From Capitulum mitella (Eukaryota; Arthropoda; Thecostraca; Pollicipedomorpha; Pollicipedidae), in the NCBI GenBank assembly GCA_030062745.1, contig CP099840.1, positions 35,963,101 through 36,027,100 of the forward strand: DNA of 64,000 nucleotides, given 5' to 3'. This document shows positions 27,701-39,700 of this stretch, piece by piece. Every line of letters starts with the position of its first letter. Within the stretch, counting starts at the first letter, position 1. A model generated the notes under the pieces. That model did no database searches. It was not told the DNA's origin and saw nothing but the letters and a program-made list of their open reading frames with translations. The position numbers and the translations under genes were made by a program.

Positions 27701-30700
27701 TCCCGGTGATCGACAGCTCGCTGCCGAGCTCGGCCGATCCGGCGGAAACCGGATCTGAGTCTGGTGAGCGGGTTCCCGCCGCCGGCAGCGCGTCAGCCCA
27801 GCAGACGCCGACGGCTGATCCGGCTGCCGGACTGGCTGAGGAGGCGCCAGGCGCTGATTTTGCGTCCCAGTCCGTCGGACAGCTGGGGGCGGGAGAGTCT
27901 ATCTCGCCCGGCGGAGCAGCTCCGGTACAGACCGCCGCCGTTCTCGCTGACTCGGATGACGTAACGCTGAAACTGCCACCTGGTGACGAGACGGAGGCCG
28001 GTCAGTCAGCGGAGCCGTCTTCAGACGCATCAACGACCAGTAACAACGCCTCTGATGGAACAGAACCCTGGTGGTTCTGAGGGCAGCAGCCCTGCTGGAC
28101 CATCTGGAGCCAGCTCTCCTGCCGCGGCGCCTGGAGACACCAAACCCACCGTGCTATCAAGCCCCGCATCGTCGCCGGCGGCCAACGCTCCCTCGGTAGC
28201 GCCATCACCAGCCACTAACGCTCCCTCGGCAGCGCCAGTCACCAGCAGCCAACGTCCCCTCGTCATCGCCATCACCAGCAGCCAGCACCGCCTCGGCAGC
28301 GCCATCACCAGCAGCCAACGTCCCGTCGGCAGCGCCAGTGCCAGCAGCCAGCGTCCCCTTGGCAGCGCCAACACCCGCGGTTAACGCGCCCGCCGTGGCG
28401 CCATCGCCGGCGTCGACCGGCGTCCAGACGACGACGACGGCGACGACGACGGCCGGCGGCGGCGACGCGACCGCGGCGGGCCTGGGCGGGCTGGCCGGCA
28501 GCCTGCTCGGGCTCGGCGGGCTGGGCGCCGTCGGCCTCGGCGGCCTCGGCTCGGTGGTGAGCAACGCGGCCGGCCTGCTGAGCAACGTGCTGCCGCTGGC
28601 GCTGCGGCGCGACGGCTCGGCCGGCGTGCCGCCGCCGCCGCGCCGTGGCCGGCCGGACGTCGCACTCGGCCCCGCGGCCGACCGCCGCCGCCAGCCCGAC
28701 CGGCGCCACGACAACGGCTACCTGGTGGTCATGGGGCCCGAAGGCGAGGTGATTCGGCTGAAGGGCAAGCCGGACGCCGCCCCACCGCCGCCGCCGCACC
28801 GGCGCCAGTCGGGCCGGCCGGTCCGGCCGCCGCCGCGCGCCGAGGCGCAACTGCACCGGCGGCCGGCGCTGAAGGCGCAGTCGCACCGGCGGCCGGGTCC
28901 CGCAGGCGACGACCTGCGGCGGCGCGGCCCGCCCGGCCGGCGTGGGGGTCGGCCCCGGCGTCCGCTCACTCGGATCCCGTCCCGGATCGACGGCCCCCTC
29001 ACCCGGATCCCGTCTCGGGTCGACGGCCCCCTCACTCGGATCCCGTCCCGGATTGACGGTCCACTGACTCGGATCCCGTCCCGGATCGACGGTCCACTGG
29101 CTCGGATCCCGTCCCGGATCGACGGCCCGGCGCCGGAGGCGGCAGCGCCGCCGCGCCGCTCGGGACCGCTGCACCAGTTCCGTCTGCCCACGCGGCGCGC
29201 CGACCGGCCGGGCCGGCGGCCGGGCGCCTTCCGGCCTCGTCCTTTGCGCCCGAGTGGCTTCATCGCGGTCCGGCCGGGCCAGCGGACACCGTCCGGACCG
29301 CCAGCCGTGGCGGAGCTCACTCCCGGCCACGGTCCGGCCCGACCGCCAGCCCGACCGGCCCCGCACCTGACCAGGCAGGAGCCTCGGCCGGGACCCGCGG
29401 GCCCGCTGCTGCTGCGGCCGGGGTCCCCGCGGCCTCCACACCGACCGGAGCCCGCCCCGCACAGCCGGCCGGGTCAGCCTCCGCAGCGACCCCGGCCTCA
29501 GCCGATCGGCTCCGGCGCCGTCCACGAAAACCACATATCGCTCTCGAAACACAGTGATAACAGTCACCGGGCTCCCTCCGGTAACGTCGTGCACGTGGGC
29601 ACCGGAGCGGCCAGTAAACCGATCGTCCGTCCGGCCTCAGCGACGGGGCAGCGTTTCGAGGCCGACCAGCCGGCGCAGCAGGCTCCGGGCTCGTCGAAGC
29701 CGACGGGGTTCGACGGAGGGCAGAACAGCGTGTCGGCCGCGAGCGGACGTCCGGCGCAGCCGCCCGCGCACTTCAGCGACTTCGACCAGGAGAACGACGG
29801 CGACCAGGCGCTCGCAGCCAGCCTCCATGAAGCTTTCGGGCCGGACGACGCCGCGGGCGTTGGCAGGCTTCCGGATGACGTCGCTGGCAGTGAAGAGCGG
29901 GACCGGCAGCCGGCGCCCTCGCAGCCCGGCCCGACCACCGTGCTCACGTCCGTCCTGGTGCCGACGCTGCACACCATCGCCTCCGTGGAGGGCCAGAACC
30001 GCATCGTCGCCACCAACGTGTTCACCGAAGTCGCCCCGCTCTCCACGAAGTTGGTGATTGGCTCTCAGACTGGGGGCGTCCGAGGCGGGCTGAAGCCGAG
30101 CCCCGCCGTGCAAGTGCGCCCGACTGAGCGGCCTGATCAGTACCCGGCGCAGCCGCAGGCGGTCGACCTGCTTTACAGCACTGAGCCGCCGGAACATCCC
30201 GCAGTTACCGGAGGCGTCAGCTGCGGCCATTAGCCCCAATGAGCTGGGTGCGCCTGAAACGGCCGACGTCTCGCCGCAGGACTCAGTTTTGTTCTTCGGC
30301 CAGGAGCCACCCCGGCCTGACGTTAAACCGGGGCAAGAATCGGGGGGATCCTCAGACTCCGTCCATGCCGCCTCACCCTCCAATGGATCGAAAAACCCTG
30401 GATTCATGGAGCTTCCAGACTTCACGGAGCTCCAGAATTCCGACAGGGAGGTCGAGAACGGCGCCGGTCCTGAAGACGGCGTCACGGGGCCACAGGCCGC
30501 CATCGTTATAACGACTGGCCGTCCAGAAATAACTGACGGCTTTGAGTCGCAGAGGCTGTCTGAGGCCGGTTTGGATTATTATACCACTCTTGCTCCATTG
30601 GATGAGCCCACAGCTGACCAGGATTACAGTCAAGAGCTTCAAAAACACAGCCAAGAGCAGCAGGGAGAGGGATTTGCTACCGACTACTTATATTACGATT

Positions 30701-33700
30701 ATGACGAAACTCTACGGCGGCCTGAGAACCAGCAGTTCGGTGGAGCTGGTGATTACTTCACCTCGCCCGATTATCACGCCGGACAGGATTCGGAGGTCGA
30801 CCAGCAGTCGGCGGCCTCCATATTCCGACGGCCGGGTGACACCGGACCGCCTGGCGGCCCCACGGCGTCGCAGGACACCTCTCGTGAGCCCGGCTACAGT
30901 GGGCTATCCGGTGCTGCTGGGTCGCCCACGGATCCCGCTCGGGATCCGGACAACAACGGGCTGACGGGTATTCGTGGCTCGTTCGCCGACTACGGTTGGG
31001 ACCGTCCGTACACGGCTGAAGATTACAGGTCCTCTGCGGATACTGCGCCCGCCACCTCAGACCCGTCCGGAGAATCAGCCGACGCTGTGTCAGCTGTCTA
31101 CGGCCAGTACGACCCCGAGACCGGCTCCTGGCTCGACGGCCCCTCGCGTGTCCCGGGGGAGTCTCAGAACCCCTTCGAAGGTGACTCCATCACGGAGCCC
31201 GAGGGCGAGGATGGCAACACAGGCTCTGCTCAGTCGGCCGGCGATCAGTCGGATTCGTTCTCGGGCGAAACGTCGCCGGCGCTGTCGGCCCTCCTGCAGA
31301 ACGGCGACCAGTCGACGGAGGCGAGCAGCGGCGGCTCGGAGACCCTGCTGGACTACCCCTCCTCCGCCGAGGACACGGCCGGCTCCTCCCCCGACCTGCA
31401 GCTGGACCCGTCCTCCCAGGAGCGGTGGGTGCAGACGGGCGGCGGCGACGGCCGGCCGAGCGCGCCGCCCGCCGCCGGGGGCGACCGGGCGCCGCCGGGC
31501 ATCCGCCTGTCGTCCAGCCTGCAGCCGGAGCAGGCCGGCGCGGCGCCGCCCACCACGCGGACCCCGACGCTGCGAGGCGGAGCGACGCCCAGCCGGCGGC
31601 CCAGCCTGGCCGACATCATCCGTCAGACGCTGCGAGCCACGCAGGCCACCGCGGTCGACGTGGACGCGTCCAGGTCCGGCTCGGAGGTGCGAGTGAGCTC
31701 TGCGGATGGGCTGCGGCCGACAGCGCTGCCGAGGCCGTCAGGCCCCTGGCGGCCGCAGGCGACTGAGCGGCCGGGGGACGTCCAGGTGACCGGGCAGGCA
31801 GACCAGCGCCAGACGGGCCAGTCAGACGGTCAGGCAGGCTGGTCAGAGACAGGGCAGTCAGACGGGCAGGCAGTCTGGCCAGAGATCGGGCAATCAGACG
31901 AGCAGGCAGACTGGCCGGAGACGGGGCAGTCAGGCGGGCAGGCAGACTGGCGCGAAACAGGGCAGTCGGCGCCGACGGACCAGGATGCAGCGGAGACGGA
32001 GCGGCAGACTTCGACGGAAGCGCAGACCGAGAAGCCGGGTTTGACGGACGAGGGAGAGAAGGGCGCCGAGCAGTCAACGTTGACGGTTAGTGAGGGAGAG
32101 GAGATTGGTGAATCAGCGCCGGACAGCCAAATAGCAGAGACTAAACAGTCAACACTGGTGGCTACGGGCGAAAATGCGTTGGGGCAGTCGAAAGACCAGC
32201 GGGATGGAATAGAACAGTCAGGCGGGACGAACGACAAGCTTCAAGATGTCGACGAAGACAACGCAGAGGCAAATGAGAAGCAGCCAGCAGAAAGGCAAGA
32301 AAAACCAGGGGACGAAGCCGCTGTCGACGGCACGGGACCAGCTTCTTCCTCCGACGTTTTGGGGCCTTCAGAAACAGACGAAGGGACCACGAAGCAAGGT
32401 GACATCCTCAATGCAGGTGGTGGAGGTGGTGCTGATAGAAACCCAGGACAGCAGCCGCAGGTGAGAGTTGCTGCGCACAACCGGCTTCTGTACGCCGTGT
32501 GCCAGTTATAGGAATTCCGTTACACAGCTGTTCTGTTATTTGGATTTCTTTAATCCCACACTTTTCTGGAAATTATATTTTTAAAAAGAGCGAGACGTTA
32601 CATTACAATGATGCTTATCAGGACTGATTTGGGTGAAGAAACCCGAAATTTTTCTTAGTTCTTTAAGTAAAACTGCCGACCAATATGACGCCGTTTTATT
32701 TTCATTCCTGTCACCGGTTTATGTATTTCAGAGCGTCACTGGTACCATCGGGAGCACGATTAACTCGACGAGCAGGCCGACGTCATCAACTGGTGCGGTC
32801 GAACGCCAGAAAACATCGAGCACTGGAACAGCTGACAGTACCTCAGTCCAGACCAGCCCCGAACAGACGTCTGTTGCACCTGAGAAGACGACAGCTGCCC
32901 CCAAGAAAACGTCCGCAGTCCCCGAAAGACCTCCAGTAGCGCCCGAAACGACGCCCGTCATTCCAAAGAGGACCTCCCAAATCCCGGAGAGGTCGTCCGC
33001 GACTCCGCCGAGAGCTTCCGTGACCCCGCAGAGGGCCTCTGTGACCCCGAAGAGAACCTCCGTGACCTCTCGGAGACCCTCAGCCGCGCCGAAGGCGACA
33101 TCTGCGAGGCCGAAGCCGACCCCTGCGCGGCCGAAGCCGACCCCGGCCCGGCCGGCGGCGCCGCCGGTGCCGACGGACACTGCGGGCGGCGGCCGGGGCT
33201 CGGTGCTGGTGGCCGGCCTGCTCTCGGTGGACGGCGGCCGGCCGGAGCAGGCCGACCGCGGCGTGCCGGACGGCGCCGAGGTCAGCAGGGTGCTGGTCAG
33301 CCCCGGGCCGGGAGCAGTCGCCGCTGGACGGCAGCCGCTGCCAGCGGCCCTGTCTGGACGCCATCAACGAGGCGTGCCGGCTGGTGGACGGCGAGCACCG
33401 GTGCGCCTGCCGGCCGGGCTTCTCCCGCGCCCGACCCAGCGACCCCTGCGAGCGTGAGTATACCCCGCCCGACCCAGCGACCCCTGCGAGCGTGAGTACA
33501 GACCCTGCCCGGCCCAGCGACCCCTGCGAACGTGAGTATACCCCGCCCGACCCAGCGACCCCTGCGAGCGTGAGTATACCCCGCCCGACCCAGCGACCCC
33601 TGCGAGCGTGAGTACAGACCCTGCCCGGCCCAGCGACCCCTGCGAACGTGAGTATACCCCGCCCGACCCAGCGACCCCTGCGAGCGTGAGTACAGACCCT

Positions 33701-36700
33701 GCCCGGCCCAGCGACCCCTGCGAGCGTGAGTACAGACCCCGCCCGGCTGGAAACGGCCAACGGCAATCAGTGTTTGGTGCCGCTTCACCAGGGCAGTAAA
33801 GCTGACTTTGTACAATTATCGTATCAAACCATTTGGGTCAAATAAAGAAAGAAATGCGATGGGCTATACCCAAGGGATTACTCATTTACCTGCGATTCAC
33901 AGCGATAGCCAACCTGTTTTACTGATGCAATTACGCATACGGTGCTGCTGCCGGAGTGGCTGAACAGCTCGTGACCTGCGGTCGGTTTCGGCAGCGGCGC
34001 TGACGTACAGTCTGCTGATGCTGCTGGAGCGGGTGAACGACATCCCGCTGCGGTACCGGGCGCCGTTCGGCGAGCCGAGCTCGGCCGAGTACCGGCAGCT
34101 GGCCGGGCTGACCGAGGCCGGCCTCCAGGAGGAGCTGCGGCGCGGCCCGCTCGCCAGCCGGCTGCACGAGGCGCGTCTGACCGGGTTCCGGCGCGCCGCC
34201 GACCGGCCGCCGCCGTCCGGCCGGCGGCCCCCCGGCGGCCTGCTGGCCGAGCTGCGGCTGCAGGTGAGGACCGCCGCCGGGGCGCGGACGGCAGTGGAGC
34301 GTCTGGGAGAGACCGGTTCCGAGTGCTTGGGCGCTTGCCCATGCCCTCTGGCGCGGCGGTTTCAGGCGGTGTCCGGACACTGTGCCTGTCTCAGTTCTTG
34401 TCCAGACATTCTATCTGTCTGGTCATGCCCAGACATTGTGTCTGTCGCAGGTCATGTTCAGAGGTTGTGCCTGTCTCAGATCATGTCCGGATATGTTACC
34501 TGTCGCAGGCCACGTCCAGACATTGCGGCTGTCTTAGGCCATGTCCAGATATGGTACCTGTCTCAGGTCATGTCCAGATATGGTGCGTGTCTCAGGCTAT
34601 ACCCAGACACGGTACTTGTCTCAGGCCATATCCAGACATGGTGCCTATCTCGGATCATGTCGAGACACTGTGCCAGTCTCAGGCCATGTCCAGACATTGC
34701 ACGTGTCTCATGTCTTTCCCAGGCATCGCGAAAGCTGGAGGTGCGAGTCTTGTTGTATCCCGACGGTCAGACCAGCTTAACGAGATTGGGCGGAAAAAAA
34801 CATAAAGCCGGTCCTTGTCCTCTGTCCCAGTCCGTAACGTGTCAGCCGACTGTCCCCAGATCACGGACAGGGAAAGCAAATCCGTCGACAAGGACAGCCT
34901 GCTGCGGATCGTGGAAGAGTCTCTGCGTCGCACGAACTACTCGCTTGGCGACAGACAAGTGATGGTTTCTCCGTACGAAGGCGGTGTCACAGTTCTCGGT
35001 AAGACTGGCTCTTCTCCAGTCGACTAAATGTCTTGCCTTCTGTCCTGTTATCTACGTCCGGCATCAGACAGTCCAAAGAGGTTTTAATGATCGTGACGTT
35101 TTTGCTTCATAAAATAAAACCACTAGATATACCACGTTTGTAACCGTCTGTAGCTTTAAGTGACGATGACAAAGCTCTTGTAAGCGGGAAGTTAAGGGGA
35201 AGTCTTCTTTAGGCTATTTCGATGTCGAGTGGAACCTTACCTTTCTCTCGACCACAAGCACTGACCAGTGCAGTGGCCTTGATCGCATTAGTACCAGTAC
35301 AGTGCATTCCACCTTCGTCACCGTATGTCTTCTGGCAGATTTTGACGAGTGCCAAAGCCCTGAGGACAACGACTGCCACGCGCAGGCCTTCTGCTACAAC
35401 CTGGCCGGCACGTTCACGTGTAGCTGTCAGGACGGCCTGGTGGACCTGGGCGACAGCGGCCGACCGGGCCGCACGTGCTCTGGTCAGTGAGCCACGACAG
35501 GCCGGGATCGCAGACCAAGACTTGGAGTCGGAACTGCCAGGCCCGATCCCGCACCTGTGTTCAGATGCAGATCCTGATCTGTAGCAGAATTTGACGAGGG
35601 CTGTGTGGTCGGTGTCCGCTGATAGCAATGCAAATAGTGTACTTTTTAGTAAGATTAAATCAATAATCCTGGCGTGAAACACAGACGAGGTTAATTCCTC
35701 TCATACCATTTCTATTGGCGCACAGAAATTTTCCAACAATCAGAAACTGGCTATTTAGAGTGAAGCGGAGATAAATTACTGATGCGACGCATTTCATGTA
35801 TTTCATTTCATGTATCCCTTGTATTTCGTGCTCCCTTGGCATGCTTCAGTTCGGATCTACTTAAGCATAAGTCAAGGTTTTCAAACGCGTTGCCTCCTTT
35901 CCTCCCTGAGCTCATCCTGCTCTCGTTTGCCTCTCCAGGGGAGTACTCTGGCTGTCCTGAGTGCAGCTACAGCGGCGAGTGCTACACCCGGGAGGACGGC
36001 GAGGCCAGCTGCCGGTGTCACCCATGGCACGCGGGCTCTCGCTGCCAGATCAACCTGCGCGTGCTGCTGATCGCGCTGGCCAGCGTCGGCGCGCTGCTGG
36101 TCCTGCTGCTCTGCGTTTGCTGCTACTTCTGCTGCCGCAGAAACAGCCGCCGGAAGGCCGCCCCGCCACTGGGTAGGCAGACGACTGGCAACCGACCTGG
36201 GGTGTGGCCGACAGTGATCTCAGAGTTTTGCTGTATTTAATCGGGAGATCGAGAGAGTATTGGTAAATGATTCGAATTATTATCGACGTAGTCACATGGT
36301 AGCTTTCCCAGAAGAAGAAAGACAGACGTGTTGGTTTACACTTTTCTATCGTCATAATGCATGACGCGGTATGAAAATGACGCTGCTGTACTCGGACAAC
36401 TCGCACATCGCTGATTTATACATGAGGCTGTAGGGAGCCGTCTTCATATGCGCTCGTTGCTACCTTCGCTTACATTAGCGATTTTTCTTTGTTAATAAGA
36501 CAGTTGCAGTAGCCTCCTCCCAATGCCCGTGTTCGTTGTCTTCCAGTGTTCTCTGGCCCTCGCGGTTTTCTGAGACACCGTGGCACCAGACTGCAACACC
36601 CAGTGATGGACCAGCGAGCGATGCTGGACAGCAGCAGCGATACCAGCGTGCCCAGCCCATCCAGACGGGTGCGTATGCATCCTCCCCCTCTCTCTCTCCG

Positions 36701-39700
36701 ACTTTCAGCATCATATTCCATTTTGTTGGCACTATTAATTCTTCCTTTTTTCGTTCCGAATATCCATCATCAACTCTCCAATCTCATTCTAGCCGGCAAC
36801 GAATGCTTTTCTTCTGAAAAGGGGTCGAACGTCGTTTCTCTAAAATGTGAGCCGTACCTAAATGCTCATTTGCCGCAGTTCCTATTTCTCCTGAATAACA
36901 TCCGGTTTGTTACTGTTCAGCCAGCTGTAGCTACCACGGCCTATACATGGCATATGTCCCGATATTGGAACACAGACTGCTGTAACCTGAGACTGACTCC
37001 TGTCCTGTGGCTGTGCAGCGGAGGCCAGACTGCTTTCGTGACCTATGACTGACCCCTGCTGTCTGGCTGTGCAGCAAACGCCGGCGGGGCCCGGGAAGCG
37101 TGCGCCGCAGCCTCCGGCCGGCCGGAGCAGTCCCGGCCCTCAGAGAGGCCGCAGAGAGGCGCCGTCGGCCGGCAGACAGACCAGGTTCCTGCCGCGGGCC
37201 GGCCAGAAACAGTCGGGGCCGCCCAGCGCGCGCTCCACGCACGTCCGGATCGGGCCCGAGTCTGCCGCTCAGCCGGGCAGGACGCAGGTGAGGCGGCAGT
37301 CGCAGAGAGTCGGACGCGGTATAGGCTGGAGGGTCAGACGGGGCTCAGACTCATCCACACTGCGCCAGACCAGTCCCAGACTGTACGGGGCAAATACGGT
37401 CCACACCTGGACTGAAATGACATGACTTCGCGCAGATTGGGGCCGTGCGGGAGCGTAACTCCTCACACAGCCTTGTCATACCAAGCTCTTTCGCAGCAGC
37501 GTCCTCTGAACCCCTCTTCCTGTTGGGCACTGTTGTCGGTCGTGCATAATCCGCTCTGCAGTCGGCCCGTGCTTCTCCGCGCCCTTCCAGCACCCGTACC
37601 CATTATGACCGCTGTGCTCCGTGCGGGCGCCGTGTCCCGTCTGACCGCCGTGCTCCGTGTGACCGCTGTCCTCCGTGTGACTGCCGTGCACCGTGTGACC
37701 GCCGTGTTCCGTGTGACCGCTGTGTTCCGTGTGACCTCCATGCTCGGTGTGACCGCCGTGCTCCGTGTGACCGCTGTCCTCCGTGTGACCGCTGTCCTCC
37801 GTGTGACTGCCGCGCGCCGTGTGACCGCCATGCTCGGTGTGACCGCCGTGCTCCGTGTGACCGCCGTGCCCCGTGCGACCGCCGTGCTCCGTGTGGCCGC
37901 CGTGCTCCGTGTGACCGCCGTGCTCCGTCCGCCGAGCAGCCGCAGCTGATGGCCGCGCTGCGGCCGGACGAGCCGGGCCGCGGCCGCGCCGGCGGCGGCA
38001 GCACGTTCCGGGCGGGCCGGTCGAGCCGCAGCGCCAGCGGCGGCCGCCGCCGCAGCCCGGAGCCGCTCGTCTGCCCGCGGCCGGCCGGCCGCAGCCGCAG
38101 CACTGAGAGCCTCAGCCAGACGGCCGAGTCGACCGCCGAACGGCCGTACGCCGCACTCTTCTTCCCGCAGGAGGAGCCTCAGCCAGACGGCCGAGTCGAC
38201 CGCCGACACGGCCGAGTACGGCACGCACTCCTTCTTCCGCGCCAGGTGAGCGGGCGCTCTGCGGCGCGGCTCCGTCCGGCAGGGAAGGACCACTGGTACT
38301 CTCCGGACTGAACGGTCCTCTCCAGCAGGGAGGGACTGCTGATACTGTCCAGACTGGGCGGGTGAGGCTGGGCGGTCCTGTCCGGCAGGGAAGGACCACT
38401 GGTACTCTCCGGACTGAACGGTCCTCTCCAGCAGGGACTGCTGATACTGTCCAGATGGGGGTGAGGTGGGGCTGTGGCAGGGAAGGACCACTGGCTCGCT
38501 GTCCGGCCTGGGGGGGGGCTGGGCTCTGTCCGGCGGGGACAGGGACTTCTGGCACTGTCCGGCCTGAACGCTCCTCTCCGGCCACGGGAGGGTCTGCTGG
38601 GGTCCTCCAGAGTGAACGTGTGAAACGCTACTGGTGTCTCTCAGTACGGCGCGGTGGGAGGACACTTTCATTGTCGGATCTGGCGGGATCATCAACTGGC
38701 ATTCGCCGTGGCGTTAAATACTTGCCTGTTAGATAGGATCAGAACTGGTTCTGCCTCAAAACAGGTCAGGTAGGGGCGCCGAGCCCTGGGGTCTGAATGA
38801 TTCTTATGCAAAAGGGTGCCTTATATGACTCCTTTCGTGGTTTTCTTGGGATTCCCAGGGCTGTAATCAAAATCTGAAGGACCCTCTGCTGGTCACATCG
38901 CTTCGCGTGATTTGAGCGCCGTTGTGATATCGAAACGAAGTTTGAAATGTCATAGCACCCACCGTATCTAAAAAAGACGTGGTATTTTCTCAGCGGAACT
39001 AAACGCTGGATGCATGTTCTCCGCTGGAGCGTGGTCTCTATGTTTCACGTTTCCACAGTGCTGCGTAGTGTTGTAACGCGTCTGCCGCCGATCAGGCGGC
39101 GTCAGCTGACGTCTAAACATTGTGACAAAATGTCTGGCGTTTGGCGTTCGTTGCATAACGATGCCTGATATCTGGGATCTGTAGCCCGACTGTCGAAGCT
39201 TTTGTATGGTATGTGAGTCCTGCTGCGTAACGTCATATGACATTTGGACTCCCTTGCATTATGCTACCTGACATCTAGGTTCTACAGGATAGCTTTAGCT
39301 TTTACCAAACCTCTGTTGTGGAAGGGTGCCTGAAATTTTTTGCTCCATTCCAGAACGTTATCTGACGCCCGCTCCTTCGACGAGACCATCATTCAGCCCA
39401 ACGTACGACCTGTGGCCAGGTTTGGCACCCAGAGAAGCCAACGAAGCTCGAATGCGGCTAGCTCACGCGGATACACTTACGTACGTATTTCTCAGTTGGT
39501 CCTGCACGGTTGTACATTTCTGTCATAAGCATATTTTTCAAGTTCTTGTGAGAAGCAGGCACAGCTGTGGCGCACATGAGCTCTGATTTCTTACATAGTC
39601 TTCGCACGGTTTTTCAATCAGGTGAATAAAGAAGTGCGTGTTATACAGCATGGTCCGTAGAGTCAGTGCAGATACAACCAATGACCACTGGGCCTGGATG

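Noticed and set aside
28305-29594. 429-codon minus-strand frame
   Set aside because: Shadow of exon 5; its DPGRDPS repeats are the antisense of LTRIPSRIDGP.
34018-34962. 314-codon plus frame reading from the SEA exon through the intron
   Set aside because: It crosses a strong GTGAGG donor and a stop-free minisatellite, and reads exon 8 in the wrong frame.
37463-38695. 410-codon minus-strand frame with TRSTAV repeats
   Set aside because: Produced by an 18-bp minisatellite plus GC-rich exon shadow.
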